From AWTP1-13 sp963820375 (lineage in GTDB: Bacteria > Pseudomonadota > Alphaproteobacteria > Rhizobiales > Hyphomicrobiaceae), in assembly GCA_963820375.1 (NCBI GenBank), contig CAWFZX010000020.1:186001-250000 (forward strand): a stretch of DNA of 64,000 nucleotides, written 5' to 3'. The notes beneath the pieces are model-generated. The model ran no database searches. It was given only the letters and a program-made list of their open reading frames with translations, and was not told the DNA's origin. The first letter of the stretch is position 1. The number at the start of each line of letters is the position of its first letter. Position numbers and translations under genes: made by a program. Of this stretch, positions 18,323 through 27,311 are shown piece by piece.

Positions 18323-19012
18323 CTAGTTTGCCGCTGCCGGCGCCGCAGCGATAGCCTGCTGCAAGGTGGTCTGCAGATTTTTGACCTCGACCTTGCCACC
18401 CTCGCCGCGGCCGCGCACCTTGATCTCGCGGCCCTTCAAAGTGTTGTCGGCGAGCTGTTTCAATAGACCAGGTACGACCCGGCGATCCCCGACCGCATCG
18501 ATCAGCCAGAGAATGTCTCCCGAACGCCATTCATCAGGCCGCAGCCGGATCGGCGTGTTGAGGTTCTCCGTCAGCCGGCGATCGACGTCGGCCGACACGC
18601 TGGCCCACAAGGCGACGGCAACCGGCACGGAAGCGCCGTTCTCCTTGGACTTGGCTTCCGCGACGCTGCACTGGCCGGTCAACAGCGGTGGCAAAACCAG
18701 CCATTCAAGATCGCCCAGCGTGTAGTGGCGATAGCGCGGCGAGTGCATCAGAATGCTGACGATCTGAGCGAAGGCTAGCGAATGGCGCACGGCCGCGGCG
18801 GCACGCCGACGCGCCTCCTCCGACGCCGGTCCACCGGCGGTGGCTTCGCCGGCAGCGGCTGCGTCCGGTTTGGCGGGACTTGGCGCTGCCACTGCCACGG
18901 CCGGCGCGGCAGCCCGCATCGGTGCGGTCGCCTCCGGCGCTTTGCCGTTCGCCGTCGCCGGAGCCGCAGGAGCAGCCGGGGCGTCCTTCGATTTCCTGGA
19001 TCCGAATATCAT
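18323..19012 (-). CDS. Toxin-activating lysine acyltransferase (HlyC-like)
   Basis: Resembles HlyC-type acyltransferases, which use acyl-ACP to acylate lysines of RTX toxins in the cytoplasm. Residues 1-70 are an Ala/Pro-rich extension. The domain follows: ILMHSPRYRHYTLGDLEWLV, LPPLLTGQ, AVALWASVS and DEWRSGDILWLIDAVG. The aspartate aligned with HlyC D92 is D172. HlyC H23 (SPLH) aligns with Y94, with a histidine two residues later (H96). It lies 45 bases after the HlyD gene. No RTX protein is encoded in the window. Confidence 0.85.
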   Translation of the reverse strand: MIFGSRKSKDAPAAPAAPATANGKAPEATAPMRAAAPAVAVAAPSPAKPDAAAAGEATAGGPASEEARRRAAAAVRHSLAFAQIVSILMHSPRYRHYTLGDLEWLVLPPLLTGQCSVAEAKSKENGASVPVAVALWASVSADVDRRLTENLNTPIRLRPDEWRSGDILWLIDAVGDRRVVPGLLKQLADNTLKGREIKVRGRGEGGKVEVKNLQTTLQQAIAAAPAAAN

Positions 19013-19057
19013 CTCGCAACTCCGTTACTCACAACGACGAACCTGGCGCCAGCGACC

Positions 19058-20359
19058 TCATCTCTCTCGGAAGGCGCGCATAATTTGGTCGGAGAGGGGC
19101 TTCATTAAATACGATATCACTTTTCTGTCGCCGGTTTGAACAAAGGATTCCACCGGCATCCCAGGCACTAGCCTAACCTCTCCAAGCCGATAGATTTCCT
19201 CCCTGCTCAGGGAAATCCGCAAGGTGTAGTAGGCGGCAGACGTGCGCTGATCCACGGTCGTGTCCGCCGAGACGCGGGTGACGACCCCGTTCAACTCAGG
19301 TGTTGTCCGCTGGTTGAAAGTCGTGAAGCGGACCACGGCGCGCTGCCCGATTTTCACCTGGTCGATGTCCTGGGGCGCAAACTTAGCCTCGACGATGAGG
19401 TTGTCGGCCGATGGCACGATCAGCATGAGCTGCTCGCCGGCATTGATCACCCCACCGATGGTATGCACAACGGATTGGTGCACAAAGCCGTCCTGGGGTG
19501 CGCGAATGTCGATGCGCTTTAGCTGATCGACGGCCGCCACCTTGCGCTCGACGAACTCGCCGATCTTGGCATCGACCTCCCGCAACTCCTTGCCGACCTC
19601 GCTGGCGAGATCGCGGTCGACCTGGATGATCTGCAACTCGAGCTCGGAAATCTTGCCCTTGCTTTGCGCGCTGGTCGCCGTCAGCTGGGCGCGTTCGCCT
19701 TCCAGACGGGTGGCCTCCCGTTCGAGCTGCGTGAGCTTGGTAATCGGCATCAGGTTTTTTTCCCAAAGCTCGCGCGCGCCGGCGAGCTCGCGCTGGATCA
19801 GGACGATCTCCTGCGCCTTTGCCTTGATCTGCGCGCCGATGCCGCCGATTTCCTCGAGCAATTGGGCGACGCGTTCACGCAGCTGTGATTTTTGCCCAAG
19901 CCGTGCCGATTGGCGCAGATCGAACAGCTTGCGCTCGCCGGCAACAATGGCAGCGACTTGCAGCTCGCCGAGGCGGTCCATGAACTCGTCGGGGATGGCG
20001 ATACCCTCAAGGCCGTCCCGCTCGGCCTCGAGACGCGCCTTGCGGGCGGTCAACTCGTCGAGGCCCCGGAGCACAATGGCCAGATTGGCGCGCGTCACGG
20101 TCTCGTCGAGGCGCACGACAATATCCCCGGTCGTGACCCAATCGCCGTCACGCGCTCTGATTTCGCCGACCACGCCGCCGGTCGGGTGCTGCACTTTCTT
20201 GACATTGGAGTCGACCACCAGCACCCCCGGCGCGATCACCGCACCGGAAATTTCCGTGGTTGCCGCCCAGCCGCCAACGCCGCCGCACAGCACGACCAGG
20301 ATCACCAGGCCGGCCCAGAGGTGGCGCTGGATAGCCTTCTTGGCATCGGTGATGGGCAT
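19058..20359 (-). CDS. HlyD-family type I secretion periplasmic adaptor
   Basis: Membrane-fusion protein of 433 residues linking an inner-membrane ABC exporter to an outer-membrane TolC-like channel. A short cytoplasmic tail precedes one transmembrane segment (about 13-33). Then come a lipoyl/barrel half (VQHPTGGVVGEIRARDGDWV), a long coiled coil (about 85-275) and the returning barrel (IDIRAPQDGFVHQSVVHTIGG). The ending YLMKPLSDQIMRAFRE is typical of the PrtE/HlyD branch. Its ATG overlaps the exporter stop by one base (TGATG), indicating translational coupling. No outer-membrane channel gene is present. Confidence 0.95.
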   Translation of the reverse strand: MPITDAKKAIQRHLWAGLVILVVLCGGVGGWAATTEISGAVIAPGVLVVDSNVKKVQHPTGGVVGEIRARDGDWVTTGDIVVRLDETVTRANLAIVLRGLDELTARKARLEAERDGLEGIAIPDEFMDRLGELQVAAIVAGERKLFDLRQSARLGQKSQLRERVAQLLEEIGGIGAQIKAKAQEIVLIQRELAGARELWEKNLMPITKLTQLEREATRLEGERAQLTATSAQSKGKISELELQIIQVDRDLASEVGKELREVDAKIGEFVERKVAAVDQLKRIDIRAPQDGFVHQSVVHTIGGVINAGEQLMLIVPSADNLIVEAKFAPQDIDQVKIGQRAVVRFTTFNQRTTPELNGVVTRVSADTTVDQRTSAAYYTLRISLSREEIYRLGEVRLVPGMPVESFVQTGDRKVISYLMKPLSDQIMRAFRER

Positions 20360-22428
20360 CAGCCACTCCTGCCCGCTTCGGCCACGACTTTGAGCGGCTC
20401 CATGCCGGGAGCTGCCAGCCTGAGCTTCTTCATCACGGCATCCTTCGGACCCGCAGCCAGCGCGCGGCCCAGGTTCATGGCCAGTAAGAGGTCGACGTTG
20501 CTCAAGACGTTGTGCCGGTGGGCAATGACGATGACGATGCCGCCGCGCGTGCGCACGCTGAGAATGGCTTGCGTCAGCGCCAGCATTCCCTCCGAGTCGA
20601 GGTTGGCGTCGGGTTCGTCCAACACCACGAGGAAGGGGTCGCCATAAAGCGCCCGCGCCAGCCCAATTCGCTGCCGTTGCCCCGCCGACAGCGTCGCACC
20701 TTGCTCGCCGATTTGGCTATTGTAGCCATTCGGCAAACGCACGATCAGCTCGTGGACGTCGGCGGCGCGCGCCGCCCGCACGATCAGCTCCGGATCGGCA
20801 GCATCGTCAAACCGAGAAATGTTCTGTGCCACTGTTCCCGCGAACAGCTCGACGTCTTGCGGCAAGTAGCCGACGTGACGGCCGAGCGCGCTCGGATCCC
20901 ACTGGTCGAGCGCGGCGCCGTCGAGGCGGATCTTGCCGCGTGCCGGCAGCCAGGCACCCACCAGCGCCCGGGCCAGGCAAGACTTGCCCGATGCACTCGG
21001 GCCGATGATGCCGAGCCCTTGCCCGCGGTTCAGGGCAAACGTGACGTCGGTCACGACGAACTTCTGCTCGCCGGGAGGCACGATCGAGATGTTTTCAACC
21101 GAGAAAGTGTTGGTCGGCACCGGCAGCGCCATGGGCTCGCCCGCGGCCGGCACCATGGCCAACAGCTTGCTCAGCCGCTGCCAGCTCTGGCGCGCGGACG
21201 CAAAGCCCTTCCAATGGGCGATGGCCAGGTCGACGGGCGCCAGCGCCCGGGCCGACAGGATCGATCCGGCAATGATGATGCCCGCGCTCGCCTCCTGCAT
21301 GATGACGAGATAGGCACCCACCCCCAGCACCGCCGATTGCAGCATCAGACGCAGGACCTTGGACAGCGCGCCGAGCCCACCGCCGACGTCGCTGGCCGCC
21401 TGGTGCGCGGCAATGTAGTTGCGGTTGGCGTCCCGCCAGTGAGCTCCCACGCGCTGCGTGAGCCCCATCGCCACCATCACTTCGGCGTTGCGCCGGCTGG
21501 TTTCCGCCAGGCGCTGACGCGAAACGGCAAATTCGATGGCAGCCCTGGTTGGCTTGCGCGTCATGATTTCGGTCAGCCCGGTGAGGCACACCAGCACGAT
21601 GGCACCGCCCAAAGCCGTGACGCCGAGGATCCAATGGAAGGCGAAGATGATGCTCAAGTAGAGCGGCATCCAGGGCAAGTCGAACAGGGCCGTCGGGCCC
21701 ATGCTGGAAAGGAAAGAGCGCACGCTATCGAGGTCGCGCAGCGGCTGCAGGCTGTCGGCCCGTGCGCCCATGCGCACCGGCAGGTGAACCATGGTGTCGT
21801 AAACGCGCGGGCTCAGGGTCTCGTCGAGCGTGGCACCGACGCGGCTCAAAAGCCGACTGCGGATCAGATCAAAGCCGCCCTGCGCCACGAACAGCAGGGC
21901 CGCCAGAATAGACAGTCCGATCAGGGTCGGAATGCTGCGGCTCGGCAGCACGCGATCGTACACTTCCAGCATGAACATGGAGCCGGTGAGCAGCAAGATG
22001 TTGCTCATGCCGCTGAACAGCGCGATGCCGACGAAGGCGCCGCGGCAGGAGGCGAGCGCGCTCGCCAAGGCGGGGGCGCTGGCTTGGGCGCCATCGCGTC
22101 GGCCCAGGGACGGCGTCGTGCCGTCGGCGACGCGGCGGCGCCGTGTGCGGCCGGCGCCGATCAGCAAATAGCCGATCAGGCCGCCGATCAGGGCGACCGG
22201 CATCAGCAGCAACGGCTGCAGCAGGTAGCTCCACACCCAGGAGGGCGTGTTCCCCAAGACGAAGTCCCGGGCGGTGCTCAAACCGTCGGCATGGACGGCG
22301 AGCCACACATTTTCCAAGCTCGTGAGCGCAAACCCGCTGTCCGTGCCAAGGCCATGCCTCACATCCAGGATCAACGAGATCAACGCGGCGGCGAAGATTC
22401 CGCCACCCAATATCCGCACCACCAGCAT
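20359..22428 (-). CDS. Type I secretion ABC permease/ATPase
   Basis: Fused membrane and ATPase exporter of the PrtD/HlyB class. An extra N-terminal unit with two hydrophobic segments precedes the six-helix ABC domain (FVGIALFSGMSNILLLTGSM onward). ATPase motifs are Walker A GPSASGKSC, signature LSAGQRQRIGLARAL, Walker B FLVVLDEPDANLD and the switch IVIAHR. There is no obvious N-terminal C39-like domain. The start is uncertain: the ATG at 22428 gives 689 residues, and the frame stays open to 22587. It heads the exporter-adaptor-acyltransferase operon. Confidence 0.93.
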   Translation of the reverse strand: MLVVRILGGGIFAAALISLILDVRHGLGTDSGFALTSLENVWLAVHADGLSTARDFVLGNTPSWVWSYLLQPLLLMPVALIGGLIGYLLIGAGRTRRRRVADGTTPSLGRRDGAQASAPALASALASCRGAFVGIALFSGMSNILLLTGSMFMLEVYDRVLPSRSIPTLIGLSILAALLFVAQGGFDLIRSRLLSRVGATLDETLSPRVYDTMVHLPVRMGARADSLQPLRDLDSVRSFLSSMGPTALFDLPWMPLYLSIIFAFHWILGVTALGGAIVLVCLTGLTEIMTRKPTRAAIEFAVSRQRLAETSRRNAEVMVAMGLTQRVGAHWRDANRNYIAAHQAASDVGGGLGALSKVLRLMLQSAVLGVGAYLVIMQEASAGIIIAGSILSARALAPVDLAIAHWKGFASARQSWQRLSKLLAMVPAAGEPMALPVPTNTFSVENISIVPPGEQKFVVTDVTFALNRGQGLGIIGPSASGKSCLARALVGAWLPARGKIRLDGAALDQWDPSALGRHVGYLPQDVELFAGTVAQNISRFDDAADPELIVRAARAADVHELIVRLPNGYNSQIGEQGATLSAGQRQRIGLARALYGDPFLVVLDEPDANLDSEGMLALTQAILSVRTRGGIVIVIAHRHNVLSNVDLLLAMNLGRALAAGPKDAVMKKLRLAAPGMEPLKVVAEAGRSG

Positions 22429-22817
22429 ACCCCAACACACCCTACGCTTGGTCGCAGACCCCCCGGCCAGGCTGAGCACCGCAGCGCGGCCAATCGAAAT
22501 GGACGCCCATCCGGGCTTTTTGTTAATCCACGAAATTTCCCCACTGCAATCTACCACCTGCGCTTGGGAAGTGGCAATGCGAGCCACACGGTTCGGCTCC
22601 CATGCTGCGGATTTTTTGCATCATTCTGCTGCACTTGCACGCGTCCCACCGTCAGGACAAAAGGCCCAGCTTGCAGGTTTGGGGCCACAGCTGTGCCCCA
22701 TCCGGAGACGGGCGCGAGGCAGTAAATAAGGTCTTGATCGGCGGCCGTCGCCCGCGCGTTGTATGATCACGACAAGAGGCGGCAATCGCCAGCCACCGAA
22801 GCTGGAAAACCTTGGTC
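22429..22817. other. Divergent intergenic region between exporter and M23 peptidase
   Basis: About 390 bases shared by two divergent genes, with AT-richer patches near 22520-22560 and 22610-22625. It should hold both promoters. A good -10-like hexamer TATGAT sits at 22762-22767 ahead of the peptidase gene, but no -35 box lies at the usual distance. If the exporter starts further upstream, the region shrinks to about 230 bases. Confidence 0.4.
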
Positions 22818-23837
22818 ATGCGCCCAGTTAGCAGAGCGATCGGCTTCGTTTTGGCGCTGGCCGGGCAGGCCCTGGTGCCTGCTGGCGCGGAGAATCGCAT
22901 CGTGCTCGACCTGCCGCTTGCCTGCGAGCTCGGGCGCAGCTGCGAGATCCAACAGTATGTCGATCATGACCCCTCGACGGCGGCCCGCGACTATCAATGT
23001 GGGACGCTGTCCTACGACGGTCATAATGGCACAGACTTCCGGCTGCCCACGCGTTCGGCGCAGCGCGCCGGTGTGAACGCGCTGGCGGCCGCCGACGGCG
23101 TGGTGGCGCGCGTGCGCGACGGCATGGAGGACATTGCCCGGGCCGCCACGGGCGCCCCGGCGGTCGGCAACCGGCTGTGCGGCAACGGGGTGGTGATCAG
23201 CCACGCCGACGGCTGGGAGACGCAGTATTGCCACCTGGCCCAGCACAGCGTGCGCGTGCGGCCGGGCCAGAGGCTCAGCGCTGGCACCCCCCTGGGCCAG
23301 GTCGGCCTCTCCGGTGCCACCGTCTTCCCGCACCTGCATTTCACGGTCCGACACAAGGGCGCCATTGTCGATCCATTCGCCTTTGGGGCGCCCGCCGACA
23401 GCTGTGGCGGCGGGGCGCCGCTCTGGCGCCCGGCCTTGGCGGCGACCTTGAGCTACCGAGCCCGGGCTGTCCTCAACACGGGGTTCGCGGCGGCCCCCGT
23501 CACGATGGAGGCGATCGAAGCCGGCGATGCTGGCGAGCTCAACACCGCCGCTGTCGAACCCTTAGCGATCATCGCCTACGCGCGCAGCATCGGGCTCAAG
23601 AACGGCGACGTGCAGCAGCTCATCATTCGCGCTCCCGACGGCAGCGTCCTGGTCGATCACTCCGCCAACAGGCTCAATTCCCACCAGGCGCAAGCCATGG
23701 TGTTTGCCGGCAAGAAGCGCCCCTCCGGCGGCTGGCCGTCGGGCGTTTACCGAGCCACCTATCGGGTGCTGGCGGACGGCCAACCGGTGCTGGAGCAGAG
23801 CTTCGCGCTGACGCTGCAGCCGGCATCGCGGCCGTGA
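22818..23837 (+). CDS. M23-family (LytM-type) metallopeptidase
   Basis: Exported peptidase-like protein of 339 residues with a signal peptide ending near LVPAGAEN. The LytM zinc site is intact: GHNGTD carries the first His and Asp, and HLHF the last histidine, with SHADGWETQYCHLAQ between. Such enzymes cut peptidoglycan cross-links in the periplasm. Cysteines in the mature protein suggest disulfides, and the C-terminal 140 residues are an uncharacterised module. An in-frame TTG lies two codons before the ATG. A 9-bp hairpin follows the stop. Confidence 0.92.
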   Translation: MRPVSRAIGFVLALAGQALVPAGAENRIVLDLPLACELGRSCEIQQYVDHDPSTAARDYQCGTLSYDGHNGTDFRLPTRSAQRAGVNALAAADGVVARVRDGMEDIARAATGAPAVGNRLCGNGVVISHADGWETQYCHLAQHSVRVRPGQRLSAGTPLGQVGLSGATVFPHLHFTVRHKGAIVDPFAFGAPADSCGGGAPLWRPALAATLSYRARAVLNTGFAAAPVTMEAIEAGDAGELNTAAVEPLAIIAYARSIGLKNGDVQQLIIRAPDGSVLVDHSANRLNSHQAQAMVFAGKKRPSGGWPSGVYRATYRVLADGQPVLEQSFALTLQPASRP

Positions 23838-23839
23838 CG

Positions 23840-23870
23840 GCCGCCGCCGTGAACCATGTCGGGCGGCGGC
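23840..23870 (+). terminator. 9-bp GC hairpin after the M23 gene
   Basis: GCCGCCGCC and GGCGGCGGC are separated by 13 bases and begin two bases after the M23 stop. The stem is perfect, but there is no U-tract behind it (GAGTGCGCGC follows). It could pause or stop transcription or protect the 3-prime end. Confidence 0.4.
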
Positions 23871-23933
23871 GAGTGCGCGCTTCTTCAAATGCACCAGCCG
23901 TTCGGTTAGTGTGCCGCGCTTGGGAGTTTTGCC

Positions 23934-25058
23934 ATGCAGACCTATCGCCACCTGCAACCGGGCGACCCGGCGCCCTGGTTCCAGCAGCGCTCGTCGGTGA
24001 ACCCGAACTATGCCTTCAATTCGGCCGCCGGCCGCTACCTGGTGCTGTGCTTTTTCATGAGCGCAGCCAATGCGCGTGCGCGGCTCGCGCTCGAAGCTGC
24101 CTTCTTGCAACGCGCGCTGTTCGACGACCGCAAGGCGGCCTTTTTCGGCGTCAGTATCGATCCCACCGATGAGCACCAAAAACGCGTCGCCAGCAAACTG
24201 CCGGGCTACCGCTATTTCTGGGATTTCGATCGCAAGATTAGCAAGCTGTATGGCGCCGTACCGACGGATGCCGGAGCTGCCGACGGCGCCGCCGTTGCCG
24301 TGCGCCAGATGTGGGTTGTGCTCGACCCCACGCTGCGGATCTTGAAAGTCGTACCGTTCACTGACGATGACAGCAGCAGCCAGGAGGTGTTGGCCTTTCT
24401 CGAGCGCCTGCCGGCGCCGGCATGCTTTGCGGGATTTGAAATTCAGGCGCCTGTGCTGATCTTGCCCAATGTGTTCGAAGCCGAATTTTGTCAGCGCCTC
24501 GTTGCGCTCTATGAAGCCAGCGGCGGGCAAGAATCCGGCTTCATGCGTGAAAGGGACGGCAAGACCGTGCTGGCGCACGACCATGGCCATAAACGGCGCA
24601 AGGACTACGAAATTGCCGATCTTGAGGTGATCAAGCAGGCGCAGGCACGTCTGCTGCGCCGGGTGGCACCCGAAATTCTGAAAGTGCACCAATTCCAAGT
24701 TACCCGCATGGAGCGCTACATTGTCAGCTGCTATGCGGTCGAGGACGGCGGCCACTTCGCGGCGCACCGCGACAACACAACCAAGGGCACGGCGCATCGC
24801 CGGTTCGCCGTATCGATCAATCTCAATGCCGACTTTGATGGCGGTGAGGTGCGTTTCCCCGAGTACGGCCCGCGTAGTTTCAAGCCGCCGGCCGGCGGGG
24901 CGGTGGTGTTCTCCTGTTCGCTGTTGCACGCAGTGTCCAAGGTGACGCGTGGCCGACGCTATGCATTTCTACCGTTCCTCTATGACGAGGCGGCGGCTAA
25001 GATTCGCGAGGCCAATAACGCCTTCCTTGGCGAAGGTGTCGGCGCCTATCGGAGCTGA
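23934..25058 (+). CDS. Peroxiredoxin-fold / 2OG-Fe(II) oxygenase fusion
   Basis: Two-domain protein of 374 residues. Residues 1-155 look like an AhpC/TSA thioredoxin fold (LQPGDPAPWF, YLVLCFFMSAANARAR, FFGVSIDPTDEHQKR). The peroxidatic cysteine position (usually PxxxTxxC) lacks cysteine, so peroxidase activity is unlikely. Residues 165-374 are a prolyl-4-hydroxylase-type dioxygenase: iron ligands H278 and D280 in HFAAHRDN and H332 in LLHAVSKV, with an Arg near 342 for 2-oxoglutarate. The target is unknown. A glycosyltransferase gene follows after 45 bases, possibly in the same transcript. Confidence 0.88.
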   Translation: MQTYRHLQPGDPAPWFQQRSSVNPNYAFNSAAGRYLVLCFFMSAANARARLALEAAFLQRALFDDRKAAFFGVSIDPTDEHQKRVASKLPGYRYFWDFDRKISKLYGAVPTDAGAADGAAVAVRQMWVVLDPTLRILKVVPFTDDDSSSQEVLAFLERLPAPACFAGFEIQAPVLILPNVFEAEFCQRLVALYEASGGQESGFMRERDGKTVLAHDHGHKRRKDYEIADLEVIKQAQARLLRRVAPEILKVHQFQVTRMERYIVSCYAVEDGGHFAAHRDNTTKGTAHRRFAVSINLNADFDGGEVRFPEYGPRSFKPPAGGAVVFSCSLLHAVSKVTRGRRYAFLPFLYDEAAAKIREANNAFLGEGVGAYRS

Positions 25059-25103
25059 TCGTCGCCTCCGGTTCATCGCCAAGTTTGAAGGGCTCGGCCG
25101 CGA

Positions 25104-26321
25104 ATGCGGATCCTGTTTGTGCATCAGAATTTTCCCGGACAGTTTCCGCACTTGGCGCCGGCGCTCAGCGCCCGCGGCCACGACATCACGGCCCTGACCG
25201 CGGCCGGCAACAAGCGCCCTTCGCCGGTGCCGGTTGTCTACTACGCCTACCAGAAGCCAAATTTTGATCGCTCGATTTCCAGGCACGTCGGCAACTTTGC
25301 CGAACGTGCCGAGCGCGGTGCTGCCGTTGCCGCCGCCGCCGAAAAGCTACGTGCCAAGGGCTACCTGCCCGACATCGTCATCGGTCATTTCGGTTGGGGC
25401 GAGACGCTCTATCTCAAGAACGTGTGGCCCGACGCCAAGCTCGTGCTGTACGCCGAATTCTTCTATCATCCGCGCGGCCTTGACGCCGATTTCGACCCTG
25501 AAATCCAGCCTCCCAGCCTTGCCAGCAACATCGTCACCGCCACCTTGCAGGCGCCGCTGCTGCTGGCGATGCACACCGCAGACGCCGCCCTGGCGCCGAC
25601 GCGTTGGCAGGCGCAAACTTTTCCGGCCCACTTCCAAGACCGCATCACGGTCATCCACGACGGCATCGACACCGACCGCCTGCAGCCCAACCCGGCGGCC
25701 CAGATCACCGTCGGCAGCCGCATCTTGCGACCGGGCGACGAGGTGTTGACGTTCGTCAGCCGCAATCTGGAGCCCTATCGCGGCTATCACATTTTCCTGC
25801 GCGCCCTGCCGGAAGTGCTGCGCGCGCGTCCCGAGGCGCAAGTCATCATCGTCGGCGGCCAGGAGGCCGGCTACGGGCCCTTGCACGCCTCGCGCAAATC
25901 CTGGAAGCAGATCTTCCTCGACGAGGTAAAGGACCGGTTGGATCTCAAGCGCGTCCACTTTGTCGGCAACATCCCCTACGCCACCTTCGTCAACCTGATG
26001 AGCGTGACGCGCGTACATGCATATCTCAGCTACCCTTTCGTGCTGTCGTGGTCGATGCTCGAGGCCATGAGCGCGGGAGCACTGGTGGTCGGCTCGGCAA
26101 CGCCACCCGTGCAGGAGATCATCCGGCCCGGGTCGAACGGATTGTTGGTCGACTTCTTCGATCGGCAGGGCTGGTCGGCGACCCTGACCGAGGCGCTTAG
26201 CGAGCCGGCGAAGTTTGAGCCGCTGCGCCAAGCGGGACGGCAGACCATCCTCGACGGCTACGATCTCAAGCGCCACAGCCTGCCGCGGACGATCGCCTTC
26301 ATCGAGGGCCTTGCGCCCTGA
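25104..26321 (+). CDS. Glycosyltransferase family 4
   Basis: GT-B retaining glycosyltransferase of 405 residues. The N-terminal domain starts MRILFVHQNFPGQFPHLAPALSARGH. The C-terminal nucleotide-sugar domain has TFVSRNLEPYRGYHIFLRALP, VIIVGGQE and the acceptor/donor loop WSMLEAMSAGALVVGS with a glutamate seven residues on. It is predicted cytoplasmic or membrane-peripheral, transferring a sugar to an unknown acceptor. No other polysaccharide genes are adjacent; the preceding neighbour is the oxygenase fusion. It converges on the ABC importer operon. Confidence 0.9.
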   Translation: MRILFVHQNFPGQFPHLAPALSARGHDITALTAAGNKRPSPVPVVYYAYQKPNFDRSISRHVGNFAERAERGAAVAAAAEKLRAKGYLPDIVIGHFGWGETLYLKNVWPDAKLVLYAEFFYHPRGLDADFDPEIQPPSLASNIVTATLQAPLLLAMHTADAALAPTRWQAQTFPAHFQDRITVIHDGIDTDRLQPNPAAQITVGSRILRPGDEVLTFVSRNLEPYRGYHIFLRALPEVLRARPEAQVIIVGGQEAGYGPLHASRKSWKQIFLDEVKDRLDLKRVHFVGNIPYATFVNLMSVTRVHAYLSYPFVLSWSMLEAMSAGALVVGSATPPVQEIIRPGSNGLLVDFFDRQGWSATLTEALSEPAKFEPLRQAGRQTILDGYDLKRHSLPRTIAFIEGLAP

Positions 26322-26336
26322 TTGGCAGCAAAAGCA

Positions 26337-27311
26337 TCAGCGCAGGTGGCAGGCGACGTGGTGCCCCGGCTCCACCTCGCGCAGCGGCGGCACCTCAAAT
26401 CTGCAGCGTGCCTCCGCGTAGGCACAGCGGGTATGGAAATGACAGCCGGGCGGCGGTTTGAGCGGGCTTGGCACGTCACCTTGCACCACGTGCTTGACAC
26501 GCTTGATACCCGGATCAGGGATTGGCACGGCCGCGAGCAGGGCCTCGGTGTAGGGGTGCAGTGGCCGCGCAAACAGGGTGTTCTTATCGGTGTATTCGAC
26601 GATGCGGCCGAGATACATCACGGCGATGCGGTGGCTGATGTGTTCCACCACCGCCAGGTTGTGTGAGATGAACAAATAGGAGAGCTGCAGGTCGCGCTGC
26701 AGGTCTCGCAGCAGGTTGATGACTTGCGCCTGGATCGACACGTCGAGCGCGGAGACCGGCTCGTCACCGACGATCAAGCGCGGATTGAGCGCGAGCGCCC
26801 GTGCCACGCCGATGCGCTGCCGCTGCCCGCCGGAGAATTGGTGCGGATAGTTGTCCATCTGCGCGCGGCGTAGGCCGACGCGCTCGAACAGCTCCGCCAC
26901 CCGCTCGCGCCGCGAGCGTTTGCCCCCTTCGGCATGCAGCTTCAGCGGCTCACCGACGATGTCGCCGGCCCGCATGCGCGGATTGAGCGATGAAAACGGG
27001 TCCTGGAAGATGATCTGCATGCGCTGGCGCAGGGGCCGCAGCTGGCGCTTGCTGAGCTTGGCGATCTCGTGCCCCTCGAGCCGGATGCTGCCGGCCGTCG
27101 GCTCGATCAGACGCAGGATGGTGCGCCCGACCGTGGTCTTGCCGCAGCCGCTTTCGCCAACCAGGCCGACGGTTTCGGCCGGGCCGATCGTGAAGCTGAC
27201 ATCGTCGACGGCATGCACATGTCCGACGGTGCGCCGCAGCAGGCCTCTGCGTACCGGGAAGAATTTCTTTAGCCCTTTGACTTCCAACACGGCTGCGGGG
27301 TTGTCAGGCAT
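26337..27311 (-). CDS. Dipeptide-type ABC importer ATPase (DppF-like)
   Basis: ATPase of 324 residues with Walker A GESGCGKTT, signature FSGGQRQRIGVARAL, Walker B LIVGDEPVSALD and the C-terminal oligopeptide/dipeptide extension with cysteines (GCHFHTRCAYAEARC), which in relatives can bind an Fe-S cluster. The ATG of MPDNPAAVLEV overlaps the preceding gene by eight bases; the frame is open further upstream. It is the last of five genes in the importer operon. Confidence 0.93.
   Translation of the reverse strand: MPDNPAAVLEVKGLKKFFPVRRGLLRRTVGHVHAVDDVSFTIGPAETVGLVGESGCGKTTVGRTILRLIEPTAGSIRLEGHEIAKLSKRQLRPLRQRMQIIFQDPFSSLNPRMRAGDIVGEPLKLHAEGGKRSRRERVAELFERVGLRRAQMDNYPHQFSGGQRQRIGVARALALNPRLIVGDEPVSALDVSIQAQVINLLRDLQRDLQLSYLFISHNLAVVEHISHRIAVMYLGRIVEYTDKNTLFARPLHPYTEALLAAVPIPDPGIKRVKHVVQGDVPSPLKPPPGCHFHTRCAYAEARCRFEVPPLREVEPGHHVACHLR

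Noticed and set aside
20512..22725. 737-codon plus-strand open frame opposite the exporter
   Set aside because: Gln/Arg/His-rich translation typical of the antisense of a GC-rich gene. The opposite strand encodes a clear ABC exporter.
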